Of a DNA stretch of 44,940 bases, positions 7,542 through 15,292 are shown one piece after another (within the stretch, counting starts at the first letter, position 1; the number at the start of each line of letters is the position of its first letter). Under the pieces are notes generated by a model that saw nothing but the letters and a program-made list of their open reading frames with translations, was not told the origin of the DNA and ran no database searches. Where the stretch lies: positions 1-44,940 of the forward strand of contig JAKUPT010000020.1 in the NCBI GenBank assembly GCA_022450595.1. Direction: 5' to 3'. This stretch comes from Bdellovibrionales bacterium (lineage in GTDB: Bacteria > Bdellovibrionota > Bdellovibrionia > Bdellovibrionales > UBA1609). The translations under genes and the position numbers were made by a program.

Positions 7542-8651
7542 TTATAAAAAGTCTTCGTACTTAATTTTAACGACTGGGCTAATGGCGCGAGCCTGACAGG
7601 TTAAAGTCTCATTCTTTTTTAAGTTCTCTTCAACCAATATACCAGCATCTTCTTGAAACACCTGACCTTCTTCAACTACAGCCATACATGCCATACAGGC
7701 TCCTGACATACATGAAAAAGGAGGGTTTTCACCGGCAGTAAGTAGGGCATCTAAAAGAGATTCTTCTTCAGAACATTCGACCTCAACAGTCTCGCCGTCA
7801 ATTTCCGCAATCACTTTTGAATTCACCGCCTTATAGTTACTTCCAATAAAAACTTTTTCAGAACTTTCTTTGGCGGACTCGCTCATTTGAGTGAAGTTGT
7901 CTTCAATGTCAAAACTTTCTTTTCGCAGTTGGCATTTTGAAAGTGACGACTTGTAATACTTTTCCACCGCTGACATAAAGCCCGACGGGCCACACATATA
8001 CACAAAGGTGTTTTCTTCAACGAACGGGAAAAACTGTTTTTGTGAAAGACTAAAAATACTAACCCCAGACAAGCGTTGCTCTAGGGCATCTTTCATATCG
8101 CCTTTACTCTGTGTGAAGAACCAATGCACCTTAAAGCGATCTTCAAACTCAGAGGCGAGTTTTAAAATTTCATCTTTAAAAATAACGTTGTCATAGGACT
8201 TATTAGAATAAACTAAATCCACTTTGGTGGATTTGGAGTGGTATAAAATATCTTTTAAAATACTCAGTATGGGAGTGATGCCACTTCCCGCAGCATAGAG
8301 GTGAAAGTTGGAATCAGCGTTTTTCACATCTTCTTTATGGTAAAACTCTCCAGTAATCGGTGTGACTCGCAGCTCATCACCTTGTTGAATATGATCAAGT
8401 AGGTGGTTAGACATAAGACCGTCCTGAACTCTTCTGGCTGTAAAGCGTAAATAAGGATCTACTTTAGGGGTGGATGAAAAAGAATAGCTTCTAGGGGTCT
8501 CTTGATTCTTTATGTCTGCAATAACTGTTAAGTACTGCCCGGGTTCATAACTGGAGTCATAATCTTTATCTAAGGGCTGTAAGTAAAAACTGGCTGTGTC
8601 TTTGGTCTCCCAAACTTTTTTTTCTACTTTCATTTTAAAATACTTACTCAT
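7542..8651 (-). CDS. Flavin oxidoreductase with C-terminal 2Fe-2S ferredoxin domain
   Basis: The 369-residue protein has the order FAD domain, NAD(P) domain, ferredoxin domain, as in PaaE/KshB-type oxygenase reductases. R-S-Y-S-F-S-S (54-60) is the FAD-binding motif, GSGITPILS (122-130) binds the nicotinamide nucleotide and YMCGPSGFM (218-226) closes that domain. The plant-type cluster ligands are C314, C319, C322 and C352 (C-x4-C-x2-C...C), all intact. It passes electrons from NAD(P)H through FAD and the cluster to a partner, usually an oxygenase or desaturase. No oxygenase gene lies nearby. Its ATG overlaps the dapF stop (ATGA), so the two are co-transcribed. Confidence 0.92.
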   Translation of the reverse strand: MSKYFKMKVEKKVWETKDTASFYLQPLDKDYDSSYEPGQYLTVIADIKNQETPRSYSFSSTPKVDPYLRFTARRVQDGLMSNHLLDHIQQGDELRVTPITGEFYHKEDVKNADSNFHLYAAGSGITPILSILKDILYHSKSTKVDLVYSNKSYDNVIFKDEILKLASEFEDRFKVHWFFTQSKGDMKDALEQRLSGVSIFSLSQKQFFPFVEENTFVYMCGPSGFMSAVEKYYKSSLSKCQLRKESFDIEDNFTQMSESAKESSEKVFIGSNYKAVNSKVIAEIDGETVEVECSEEESLLDALLTAGENPPFSCMSGACMACMAVVEEGQVFQEDAGILVEENLKKNETLTCQARAISPVVKIKYEDFL

Positions 8652-9484
8652 GCTTTTTCCTTTAAATAGTTATATTCAATGTCGGCAATATATTCTGCTG
8701 GCCCTGTCATATAAACTTCATCTTGTTTAAATTCAATCAACAACTGTCCACCGGGAACTTTGACTTTTACACTGTCAAACTGAGGGTTTTTTTTGCGGTA
8801 ACTAAATGCTGCAGCAACAGCCCCAGTTCCACAGGCCAGTGTGAAGTCCTCAACTCCACGTTCAAAACTCACGGACTCAATATGTCCATCTGATAGGGGT
8901 TTGTAAAGGGTGACGTTAGTGGCGTCGGGTGCAAACAAGGGGTTGTCTTGAATTTCTTTACAAAGAGTTTTTAAAATATCATTTAAGATATAATCTTGTT
9001 TGCAAATGACAACATGGGGAACTCCAGAGTTAACAAAATCAAAATCAATTTTTTGATGGGCCATTTTCAAAGTTTGTCCCAATTGAGCGTTGTCTATTTT
9101 GGTCATTTTTACTCGTACGGAGTTTTGTATAACTTCTGCAAAAATGGAGCCGGCCCCAGTCAGAATTTCAAAACTTTCCTGTGAGATCAGTTGCTTTTCG
9201 AAAGCATAACGAGCGGCACATCTTGAAGCATTGCCACACATTTCTGCACTTGAGCCGTCAGCGTTGTAGAAGTCCCACTCCAAAACGCTAGGGCTTTTTA
9301 AAGATAAGATCACTAAGCCGTCGGCTCCGATTCCAAAATGACGATCACACAATATTTGAGTCAATTCAGAACGATTGGAAACCTTGAAAACATTAAAATA
9401 ATCTTCAGGTTTAAAATCTGCTTCAGGCCAAATCAAAAAGTCATTGCCTGTGCCAGTCATTTTTGTCAGTTTTAAACTTTTCAT
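8648..9484 (-). CDS. dapF: Diaminopimelate epimerase
   Basis: The 278-residue enzyme converts LL- to meso-diaminopimelate for lysine and peptidoglycan synthesis. It shows the N-terminal KMTGTGNDF motif and both catalytic cysteines: C83 in NADGSSAEMCGNASR and C218 in ACGTGAVAAA. Length and motif spacing are normal. A GAGGGT ribosome site precedes the ATG. It leads a two-gene unit with the ferredoxin-containing oxidoreductase and is divergent from lexA. Confidence 0.96.
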   Translation of the reverse strand: MKSLKLTKMTGTGNDFLIWPEADFKPEDYFNVFKVSNRSELTQILCDRHFGIGADGLVILSLKSPSVLEWDFYNADGSSAEMCGNASRCAARYAFEKQLISQESFEILTGAGSIFAEVIQNSVRVKMTKIDNAQLGQTLKMAHQKIDFDFVNSGVPHVVICKQDYILNDILKTLCKEIQDNPLFAPDATNVTLYKPLSDGHIESVSFERGVEDFTLACGTGAVAAAFSYRKKNPQFDSVKVKVPGGQLLIEFKQDEVYMTGPAEYIADIEYNYLKEKA

Positions 9485-9604
9485 GCTAGCTTTGTACCCT
9501 CGGTGTTTAAAAGATGCAAAGATATCATAGACTTAATTTAATAGAACCTATTACCTTGTTTTGGGCGTAGTGTAGAATTAAAAATAAATTTAAAAAAATA
9601 AAAC

Positions 9605-9619
9605 TTACACTTGACTTAC
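9605..9619 (+). promoter_or_regulatory. TTAC-N7-TTAC direct repeat, candidate LexA operator
   Basis: Two copies of ACTTACAC lie 11 bp apart just upstream of lexA, giving TTAC-N7-TTAC at 9605-9608 and 9616-9619. The reported Bdellovibrio LexA box is TTAC-N3-GTAA, with the same half-site in inverted order. Alpha-proteobacterial LexA uses a direct repeat (GTTC-N7-GTTC) of the same 11-bp period. The repeat brackets the -35 hexamer, as expected for autoregulation. The assignment is inference. Confidence 0.4.
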
Positions 9620-9639
9620 ACATAACATACAACTATTTT
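9611..9639 (+). promoter_or_regulatory. Candidate sigma-70 promoter of lexA
   Basis: TTGACT (9611-9616) and TATTTT (9634-9639) are separated by 17 bp. Initiation 7 bp after the -10 would fall on the lexA ATG itself, implying a leaderless or nearly leaderless message. A GGAG only 2 nt from the ATG is too close to be a normal ribosome site, which agrees with that reading. Confidence 0.45.
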
Positions 9640-9645
9640 GGAGCT

Positions 9646-10353
9646 ATGAAAAGAGTCACAAAACAAGCAAAACCGCTCACGCCAAAAGAAAAGTCTGTCT
9701 TAGAGTTTTTAGAAAACTTTATTTCAAAAAAAGGCTATTCTCCAACTTTCACGGAAATAAAAGAGCATTTTGGATTTGCCTCGATCAATTCTGTTCAGCG
9801 CTATTTAAAACAGTTGCAACAGAAAAACTACATTCATTCTCCCGGTGGCAATCAAAAAAGAGCCATTGAGTTGATTCAGTCTTCAAAAAGTTTTCAAAAA
9901 AGTGTTCTGACCCAAACCCTTAGCCAAAAAAGACCTTTTTTTGAAAAAAAGGCTCCGTCTTCGGCGGAGCCTTTCTCTATTCCTTTACTCGGTTCTGTGG
10001 CGGCCGGTCTTCCTATTGAAGCCATGGAGCACGACACATATGTAGATATTAGCCCGAGTTTAGTTAAAGACCCTAGCAGAACATTTGCTCTTACTGTAAA
10101 AGGCGACTCTATGATTGAAGCCGGAGTGCTGGAAGGTGACACATTGTTGGTTCATCAACAGCCTGTGGCACAAGTAGGAGATATGGTTGTGGCCGTTGTA
10201 GATAATGAAGCTACTGTGAAGTACTACCACCCCAATTTAGAAAAAGCTTTAATTGAATTAAGACCTGCAAACTCAGAAATGTCCTCTTTTTTCTATGATC
10301 CGGAAGTTGTAGAAATCAAGGGCAAAGTTATCGGCTTAACTCGAAAAATTTAA
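9646..10353 (+). CDS. lexA: SOS repressor LexA
   Basis: The 235-residue repressor controls the SOS response. The N-terminal winged helix-turn-helix covers residues 10-72 (LTPKEKSVLEFLENF, SPTFTEIKEHFGFAS, NSVQRYLKQL). The C-terminal S24 autoprotease domain covers 111-235, with cleavage site A120-G121 (SVAAGLP), catalytic S155 (KGDSMIEAGV) and K192 (EATVKYY). It is longer than the usual ~200 residues because of an extended linker (about 75-110). That linker's DNA contains a terminator-like hairpin that works best on the opposite strand. RecA-stimulated self-cleavage should apply. The 3' end overlaps the convergent 80-codon gene by 4 bp. Confidence 0.96.
   Translation: MKRVTKQAKPLTPKEKSVLEFLENFISKKGYSPTFTEIKEHFGFASINSVQRYLKQLQQKNYIHSPGGNQKRAIELIQSSKSFQKSVLTQTLSQKRPFFEKKAPSSAEPFSIPLLGSVAAGLPIEAMEHDTYVDISPSLVKDPSRTFALTVKGDSMIEAGVLEGDTLLVHQQPVAQVGDMVVAVVDNEATVKYYHPNLEKALIELRPANSEMSSFFYDPEVVEIKGKVIGLTRKI
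9944..9974 (-). terminator. Minus-strand intrinsic terminator inside lexA
   Basis: A 10-bp perfect stem (AAAGGCTCCG 9948-9957, CGGAGCCTTT 9965-9974) has a 7-nt loop. Read on the minus strand, the G+C-rich stem is followed by seven T (complement of A 9944-9950), a textbook Rho-independent terminator. On the plus strand the tail is only TTTCTC. It would end transcripts from the convergent gene at 10350-10592 after about 400 nt of lexA antisense. A second perfect repeat (9934-9952) shares the AAAGG arm. Confidence 0.55.
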
Positions 10354-10592
10354 TTTAAATAGACACTAATTTGTTCCAAAAGCTTTAGTTTTGCCTCATA
10401 GCAAGCATCATTAAATTGCTGCGCATATCCCTCAGCCTCAAAATAAAAACCCTCTGTGCTATAAGTCATTGTGACATTCACAAAAGGAGCTGCTCCAGAT
10501 TTGTATTTTTTCTGAGTCACATGAATGTCCCCTTTTTGCTGAGTAAAGCTATTCAGTTCTAAAAGGCAGCTAAACACCAAATCTTCTTTCAT
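10350..10592 (-). CDS. Small protein resembling part of HPF/RaiA
   Basis: The 80-residue protein starts at an ATG with a good AGGAG site. Its second half (VNVTMTYSTEGFYFEAEGY followed by a helix NDACYEAKLKLLEQISVYL) resembles the last strand and helix of ribosome hibernation factor HPF/RaiA (beta strand, then DMYxAIDxAVDKLExQL). The first half is shorter than the usual family N-terminus. If the resemblance is real, the protein could contact ribosomes; otherwise it is an uncharacterised small alpha/beta protein. It lies convergent to lexA and divergent from ung. Confidence 0.6.
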   Translation of the reverse strand: MKEDLVFSCLLELNSFTQQKGDIHVTQKKYKSGAAPFVNVTMTYSTEGFYFEAEGYAQQFNDACYEAKLKLLEQISVYLN

Positions 10593-10655
10593 ATAATCTC
10601 CTAAAAAAATAACCTATAAAGCTTTTCGGTGCTTTTATTATGCGGTATAGGGGTA

Positions 10656-10692
10656 TGAAGATATCTTCAAAACACTTTCATATATGTATGAA
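10656..10692. promoter_or_regulatory. Two adjacent palindromes between divergent genes
   Basis: TGAAGATATCTTCA (10656-10669) is a perfect 14-bp palindrome. TTCATA and TATGAA arms around 4 bp (10677-10692) form a second one, about 22 bp away centre to centre (two helical turns). They lie between the HPF-like gene (minus) and ung (plus), positioned to control either. No known operator is recognised. Confidence 0.3.
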
Positions 10693-10733
10693 TTTTGTTT
10701 ATTTATAGAGCTAAAAAATGAGGAAATTTACAT

Positions 10734-11423
10734 ATGTCATTAGTGAACATGGAACCACAGTGGAAACAGCACCTTGAACATGAGTTTTCAAAAGACTATA
10801 TGAAGTCTCTTAAAAGCTTTCTTTCAGAAGAGGTTAAAACGAATAAAGTTTACCCAAAAGGCTCTGAGTACTTTCAAGCTTTTAACTTAACCCCCTTTGA
10901 GAAGGTGAAGGTCGTTATTTTGGGACAAGATCCTTACCACGGCCCCAATCAGGCACATGGGCTTTGTTTTTCCGTAAAACCTGGTGTTAAGGTTCCTCCT
11001 TCATTGGTTAATATTTATAAAGAGCTTAAGTCTGATGTAAATTTTGAAATACCACCCCATGGGTTTTTAAAACATTGGGCAGATCAAGGGGTGCTACTAT
11101 TAAATGCCACATTAAGTGTGAGAGCTGGCGCGGCTGGATCTCATCAAAAAAAAGGCTGGGAAGAATTCACTGATCAGGCCATACATGCTCTTGACCAGCA
11201 AAGACAAGGGATTGTGTTTATGCTTTGGGGCTCTTATGCACAAAAAAAAGGCGGGTTTATAGATACTAAAAAGCATTTGGTATTAAAAGCTCCTCATCCA
11301 TCTCCATTGTCTGCTCACAGAGGTTTTTTAGGCTGTAAGCACTTTTCAAAATGCAATGAGTATTTAAAGAAACACGGCATTGAGCCAATTCATTGGCAGC
11401 TTCCCTTATCTGTGGAATACTAG
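10734..11423 (+). CDS. ung: Uracil-DNA glycosylase, family 1
   Basis: The 229-residue enzyme excises uracil from DNA to start base-excision repair. It has the water-activating motif [14 protein letters not shown] with D66. The DNA-intercalation loop [17 protein letters not shown] (near 190-206) includes the conserved His. Size and motif order are those of E. coli Ung. AGGA lies 9 nt before the ATG. The gene is close to lexA, but no SOS-box-like sequence is evident before it. Its last bases are 23 bp ahead of the peptide-binding lipoprotein gene. Confidence 0.96.
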   Translation: MSLVNMEPQWKQHLEHEFSKDYMKSLKSFLSEEVKTNKVYPKGSEYFQAFNLTPFEKVKVVILGQDPYHGPNQAHGLCFSVKPGVKVPPSLVNIYKELKSDVNFEIPPHGFLKHWADQGVLLLNATLSVRAGAAGSHQKKGWEEFTDQAIHALDQQRQGIVFMLWGSYAQKKGGFIDTKKHLVLKAPHPSPLSAHRGFLGCKHFSKCNEYLKKHGIEPIHWQLPLSVEY

Positions 11424-11446
11424 ACCAAATTCGGGGGGACACCAAA

Positions 11447-13054
11447 ATGAAGTATATTCTTATTATATGTTTATCTGCTTTTTTAATTCAATGTACATCT
11501 GGATCTAAAGCTCCAACTGACACTTTTGTGTTCTGCTCAGTGGGAAGTCCAAGTAGTTTTAACCCACAACTGGCAACCGACGGCCCTAGCTTTAACGCCT
11601 CATCCAGTCCTATCTATAACCGTTTGGTTGAGTTTGAACATGGAAAAACCAAGCTTATTCCAGCTCTTGCTGAATCTTGGGACATATCTGAAGATGCAAT
11701 GACTTACACTTTCAGATTAAGAGAAGATGTGAAATTTCACACCACAGACTACTTTACACCTACCAGAAATATGAATGCTGATGACGTTATATTTTCTTTT
11801 ATGAGGCAAAAAGATAACTCACACCCCTATCATAATGTTAGTGGGGGTCTTTATAAATATTTTGAATCCATGGGAATGGGCGAGCTCATAGACTCAATCA
11901 AAAAGATAGATGAACACACCATTGTGATTCAGCTTACCAGGCCAGAGGCTCCCTTTTTAGCAAACTTAGCTATGGACTATGCAAGCATTTTATCTAAAGA
12001 GTACGCGGACCAATTGGCCGCCAAAGATCAGCACCAGCAAATAGATCAACAGCCCATTGGCACTGGCCCCTTTCAATTTAAAAAATACATGAAAGACTCC
12101 ATTGTAAGATTTGAATCACACCCAGCTTATTTTAAAGGGGAACCTAAAATTAAAAAAATGGTGTTTTCAATTAACACAGATGCTTCTGTAAGAACTCAAA
12201 AGCTTTTAAATGGAGAATGTCATTTATTAAATGAGCCCGCACCACAGGACTTAGAAAAAATTAAAGCCTCCAAGCAGCATAAGGTCATCTCAGCCCCTGG
12301 TTTAAATGTGGGATATTTAGCATTTAACACCTCAAAAAAACCATTTGATAATAAGCTTGTAAGGCAAGCCATTAACCATGCCTTGAACAAAGACTCTTAT
12401 ATGGAAGCCATTTATTTAAACCACGCCACACCGGCAGTAAATCCACTTCCTCCAACAATTTGGTCCTATAATAAACAGATTCAACCCTATGAGTACAATC
12501 TTGAGAAAGCGAAACAACTTTTAAAACAAGCAGGACATGAAAAAGGTTTTGAGGCAGAGCTTTGGACTTTGCCGGTCTCCAGACCTTACAACCCCAATGG
12601 CAAGAAAATGGGAGAGATGATGCAGGCCGATCTAGCAAAGATAGGAATTAAAGTAAAGCTCATCACCTATGATTGGTCGACCTATTTAGATAAAACCAGA
12701 AAAGGTGAACATGATATGGCTCAACTTGGATGGAGTGGAGATAACGGCGACCCAGATAACTTTTTAAACATTTTATTAAGTTGTGAAGCCATTGAGGGTG
12801 GAAACAACATTTCCAAATGGTGTCACAAAAAGTACAGTCAATTGGTGCAAAAAGCACGAACTGAAACCGACATAGAGACGAGAACCAAGCTCTACAAACA
12901 AGCCCAAGAAATCTTTCACAAGGAAGCGCCATGGGCACCTATTGCACATGCCACTGTTTTTAAAGCTATGGATAAAGATCTTCAGGGCTACAAAATCAAT
13001 CCCCTGTCTGTGGAACAGTTTTATCCCTTATTTTTTGGAGAAGAATCTCAATGA
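11447..13054 (+). CDS. Peptide/dipeptide ABC transporter substrate-binding lipoprotein
   Basis: The start is ATG 11447, after a GGGGGG ribosome site and giving a proper signal sequence; an upstream in-frame start would lie inside ung. The 535-residue protein begins MKYILIICLSAFLIQC, a lipoprotein signal with Cys16 although Gln at -1 is atypical. The rest matches the SBP_bac_5 (DppA/OppA) family: LAESWDISEDAMTYTFRLR, a long middle lobe, GYLAFNTSKKPFDNKLVRQAIN and a closing AGHEKGFEAELWT region. It captures peptides, or possibly nickel or other ligands, in the periplasm for the permeases encoded directly behind it. The permease gene overlaps its stop by 4 bp. Confidence 0.92.
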   Translation: MKYILIICLSAFLIQCTSGSKAPTDTFVFCSVGSPSSFNPQLATDGPSFNASSSPIYNRLVEFEHGKTKLIPALAESWDISEDAMTYTFRLREDVKFHTTDYFTPTRNMNADDVIFSFMRQKDNSHPYHNVSGGLYKYFESMGMGELIDSIKKIDEHTIVIQLTRPEAPFLANLAMDYASILSKEYADQLAAKDQHQQIDQQPIGTGPFQFKKYMKDSIVRFESHPAYFKGEPKIKKMVFSINTDASVRTQKLLNGECHLLNEPAPQDLEKIKASKQHKVISAPGLNVGYLAFNTSKKPFDNKLVRQAINHALNKDSYMEAIYLNHATPAVNPLPPTIWSYNKQIQPYEYNLEKAKQLLKQAGHEKGFEAELWTLPVSRPYNPNGKKMGEMMQADLAKIGIKVKLITYDWSTYLDKTRKGEHDMAQLGWSGDNGDPDNFLNILLSCEAIEGGNNISKWCHKKYSQLVQKARTETDIETRTKLYKQAQEIFHKEAPWAPIAHATVFKAMDKDLQGYKINPLSVEQFYPLFFGEESQ

Positions 13055-14058
13055 TTCTAAAGTTTGGTAAAAAACTTTTTTCAGCTCTACCAACTTTATT
13101 TGGAGTGAGCCTATTTGCTTTTTTGTTAATAAGGCTTGCCCCCGGTGACCCTGTTCTTACTTTGTTGGGGGAACGAGGTGCTGACCCAGAAGTCTACCAA
13201 CAAATGAAGCAAAGCCTAGGTTTAGACAAACCCATGTATCAGCAGTTTTTTATATACTTAGGTGATTTGATGCAATTGGATTTAGGAACCTCCATTCATT
13301 CCAAGCAAAGTGTTTGGAGTGAGTTTATCTCAAGGTTCCCTGCCACAATGGAGCTTTCTATTATGGCCATTATCATTGCTATAATTGTAGGGCTTATTCT
13401 CGGTGTTGTGGCTGCTCTATATAAGGGAAAGTTTATAGACACCATACTTATGAGCAGTGCGCTGGTGGGTTATTCAATGCCTATTTTCTGGTGGGGGCTT
13501 GTACTGATTTTAATTTTCTCTAGTCATTTTGGAATAACCCCGGTTGCAGGGCGCATGAGTGCTCTGTATGAGGTGAATACAGTAACGGGTTTTTACCTGA
13601 TAGATTCTTGGTTTTCGGACAACCCGGTGAGAGTTTTTAATCAAGCTCTTCGACACATGATTTTACCTGCCATTGTATTAGCCACAATCCCTATGGCAGC
13701 CATTGCTCGAATGACCCGATCAAGTTTGTTGGATGTACTTAAAGAAGATTACATAAGAACCGCTAAGTCTAAAGGTTTAAGCTCGGTCTATGTGATTTCA
13801 AAACATGCTTTAAGAAACGCCTTTATGCCAATACTAACGGTAATGGGTGTTATGTTTGGCACATTACTTACTGGAGCCATTTTAACAGAGACTATCTTTT
13901 CTTGGCCGGGCATAGGTAAATGGATTCTCAATGCAGTTCAAGCCAGAGACTATCCTGTGATTCAAGGAGGGGTTGTGCTGATAGCTTTAATTATTTTTGT
14001 TATAAACTCCCTTGTGGATTTCTTATACATCGTTGTGAACCCGAGATTGAGGAAGTAA
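13051..14058 (+). CDS. Peptide ABC transporter permease, DppB/OppB type
   Basis: The 335-residue inner-membrane protein has about six helices. It carries the family's N-terminal signature FGKKLFSALPTLFGVSLFAFLLIRLAPGDP and the cytoplasmic coupling-helix EAA-type loop (YIRTAKSKGLSSVYVISKHALRNAF). It forms half of the translocation channel with the next gene product. The ATG overlaps the binding-protein stop (ATGA) and the next gene starts 3 bp after its stop, so the three form one operon. Confidence 0.94.
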   Translation: MILKFGKKLFSALPTLFGVSLFAFLLIRLAPGDPVLTLLGERGADPEVYQQMKQSLGLDKPMYQQFFIYLGDLMQLDLGTSIHSKQSVWSEFISRFPATMELSIMAIIIAIIVGLILGVVAALYKGKFIDTILMSSALVGYSMPIFWWGLVLILIFSSHFGITPVAGRMSALYEVNTVTGFYLIDSWFSDNPVRVFNQALRHMILPAIVLATIPMAAIARMTRSSLLDVLKEDYIRTAKSKGLSSVYVISKHALRNAFMPILTVMGVMFGTLLTGAILTETIFSWPGIGKWILNAVQARDYPVIQGGVVLIALIIFVINSLVDFLYIVVNPRLRK

Positions 14059-14061
14059 TCA

Positions 14062-14907
14062 GTGACTTGGTCTAAGATACTAAAAAAGTTTAAATCACAT
14101 CGTGGAGGACAGGTTGGTTTATTTTTTATAGCGGTTTTTGTTTTAATCGCTGTGTTTGCTCCGGCTCTTGCTCCTTATGATCCAAGTCAATTGCATGAAG
14201 GAGTGTTAAGACTGCCACCTATTTGGAGTTCAAGTAGTCAGGCGGCATTTTTTCTTGGCACTGATGATATTGGTCGCGACCTGTTAAGCCGCCTCATATA
14301 TGGTGCTAGAATTTCAATTGGAACAGGTTTTTTTGTTGTGTTTATTTCTTTCTCCATTGGTGTGTTTCTCGGTTTACTTGCGGGATATTTTGGAGGAAAG
14401 TTTGACGCTTTAATTTCTCGGTTTGTTGATATTTTAATGTCACTGCCGAGTATATTAATAGCTATTGTTATAGCTGCCATCCTAGGGCCAAATTTAGTCA
14501 ATGGTATTTTAGCCGTCAGTATTGTGGCCTTGCCTGGGTTTATTCGTATTGTAAGATCCACAGTGATGAGTGAAAAAGAGAAGCTCTATGTTCAGGCTGA
14601 AAAAAACTTTGGTGCAGGTCACAGCAGAATTCTTTTTAAAAATATTTTACCAAACTGTTGGGGCCCTATCATTGTACAATCCACTTTGGCATTTAGCGAT
14701 GGGATCTTAAACGTTGCAGCCCTTGGCTTTCTTGGTCTTGGAGCTCAAGCTCCAACTCCAGAGTGGGGAGTGATGCTGGCTGACTACAAACCCTATATGG
14801 AAAGCTCTCCATGGCTTGTGACTCTTCCAGGGCTATGTATTTTGATTGTGGTATTAGCTTTTAATCTTTTAGGTGATGCACTTAGAGATATCTTAGACCC
14901 TAAATAA
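14062..14907 (+). CDS. Peptide ABC transporter permease, DppC/OppC type
   Basis: The 281-residue protein starts at GTG. It has an N-terminal helix with the RGGQVGLFFI segment and the extracytoplasmic APYDPSQLHEG-type region with GTDDIGRDLLSRLIYGARISI, a DppC hallmark. The EAA loop (YVQAEKNFGAGHSRILFKNILPN) and the end motif WGVMLAD...FNLLGDALRDILDPK are also present. It pairs with the preceding permease. No ATPase genes (DppD/DppF) follow, so the ATPases must be encoded elsewhere or shared with another transporter. Confidence 0.94.
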   Translation: MTWSKILKKFKSHRGGQVGLFFIAVFVLIAVFAPALAPYDPSQLHEGVLRLPPIWSSSSQAAFFLGTDDIGRDLLSRLIYGARISIGTGFFVVFISFSIGVFLGLLAGYFGGKFDALISRFVDILMSLPSILIAIVIAAILGPNLVNGILAVSIVALPGFIRIVRSTVMSEKEKLYVQAEKNFGAGHSRILFKNILPNCWGPIIVQSTLAFSDGILNVAALGFLGLGAQAPTPEWGVMLADYKPYMESSPWLVTLPGLCILIVVLAFNLLGDALRDILDPK

Positions 14908-14961
14908 AAAAATAAGGGCTAGTGCCTAATGATAGCTTGAGGGGCACCAGGACACTAGCCC
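14905..14961 (-). terminator. Hairpin with minus-strand T-run
   Basis: GGGCTAGTG (14916-14924) and CACTAGCCC (14953-14961) form a perfect 9-bp stem with a 28-nt loop that can fold further (CCT/AGG, or GTGCC/GGCAC). Read on the minus strand the stem is followed by TTATTTTTTTATTT. On the plus strand it is followed by A-rich DNA, so it is not a good terminator for the permease operon. It implies a transcript arriving from the right on the minus strand. Confidence 0.5.
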
Positions 14962-15283
14962 ATTAAAAAAACAAAACCTAAACTCTGGGGCGAAAATCAA
15001 CATGAAATCCACAATTATTAAGAGCATCCCCAGACCATATTCATAACAACACCCTGCTTACTTAATCTTTATCGGCAGCACCGGCCAAAAGATTAGCTAA
15101 AATTTCGACAAAAAATTGAACTTTTGAAGTGCAGTGTATATATGTGATATGAACTTGTTTTGTATTGATACAATCATCAAAAACTAAAGGTTTGAATGAG
15201 CTTTTTTTTAGCCCCAAGTAATTCTAAAAATAAAATACAAAGCTGTTGCGCTTTTGATTCAATGATATTTTCAAAAAAATGGG
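14908..15283. other. Gene-poor gap with possible minus-strand small transcript
   Basis: No convincing protein gene is present. The gap holds the hairpin at 14916-14961, a second perfect 7-bp inverted repeat TCTGGGG/CCCCAGA (14984-14990 and 15028-15034) and a TTGTAT-TG-ATACAA palindrome (15160-15173). A possible minus-strand promoter is TTGAAT (complement of 15257-15262), 17 bp, then TGTATT (complement of 15234-15239). Together these could define an RNA of about 320 nt. A minus-strand frame at 15062-15217 (51 codons, ending LANLLAGAADKD) has only a TTG start and no ribosome site. The plus-strand promoter of the AroA-like gene should also lie here. Confidence 0.35.
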
Positions 15284-15292
15284 TTGGTTTTT

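Noticed and set aside
12372-12938. Minus-strand reading frames inside the peptide-binding protein gene
   Set aside because: They lie wholly within a well-recognised gene on the other strand, have no family resemblance and carry Cys/Trp-rich nonsense composition.
14238-14561. 107-codon minus-strand frame inside the DppC-type permease gene
   Set aside because: It is the complement of conserved permease coding sequence and shows repetitive low-information composition.
14916-14961. Hairpin as terminator of the peptide transporter operon
   Set aside because: On the plus strand it is followed by A-rich sequence; the T-run is on the minus-strand side, so it was assigned to minus-strand transcription.
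15062-15217. 51-codon minus-strand frame ending LANLLAGAADKD
   Set aside because: Only a TTG start, no ribosome site and no recognisable family; kept only as part of the gap description.
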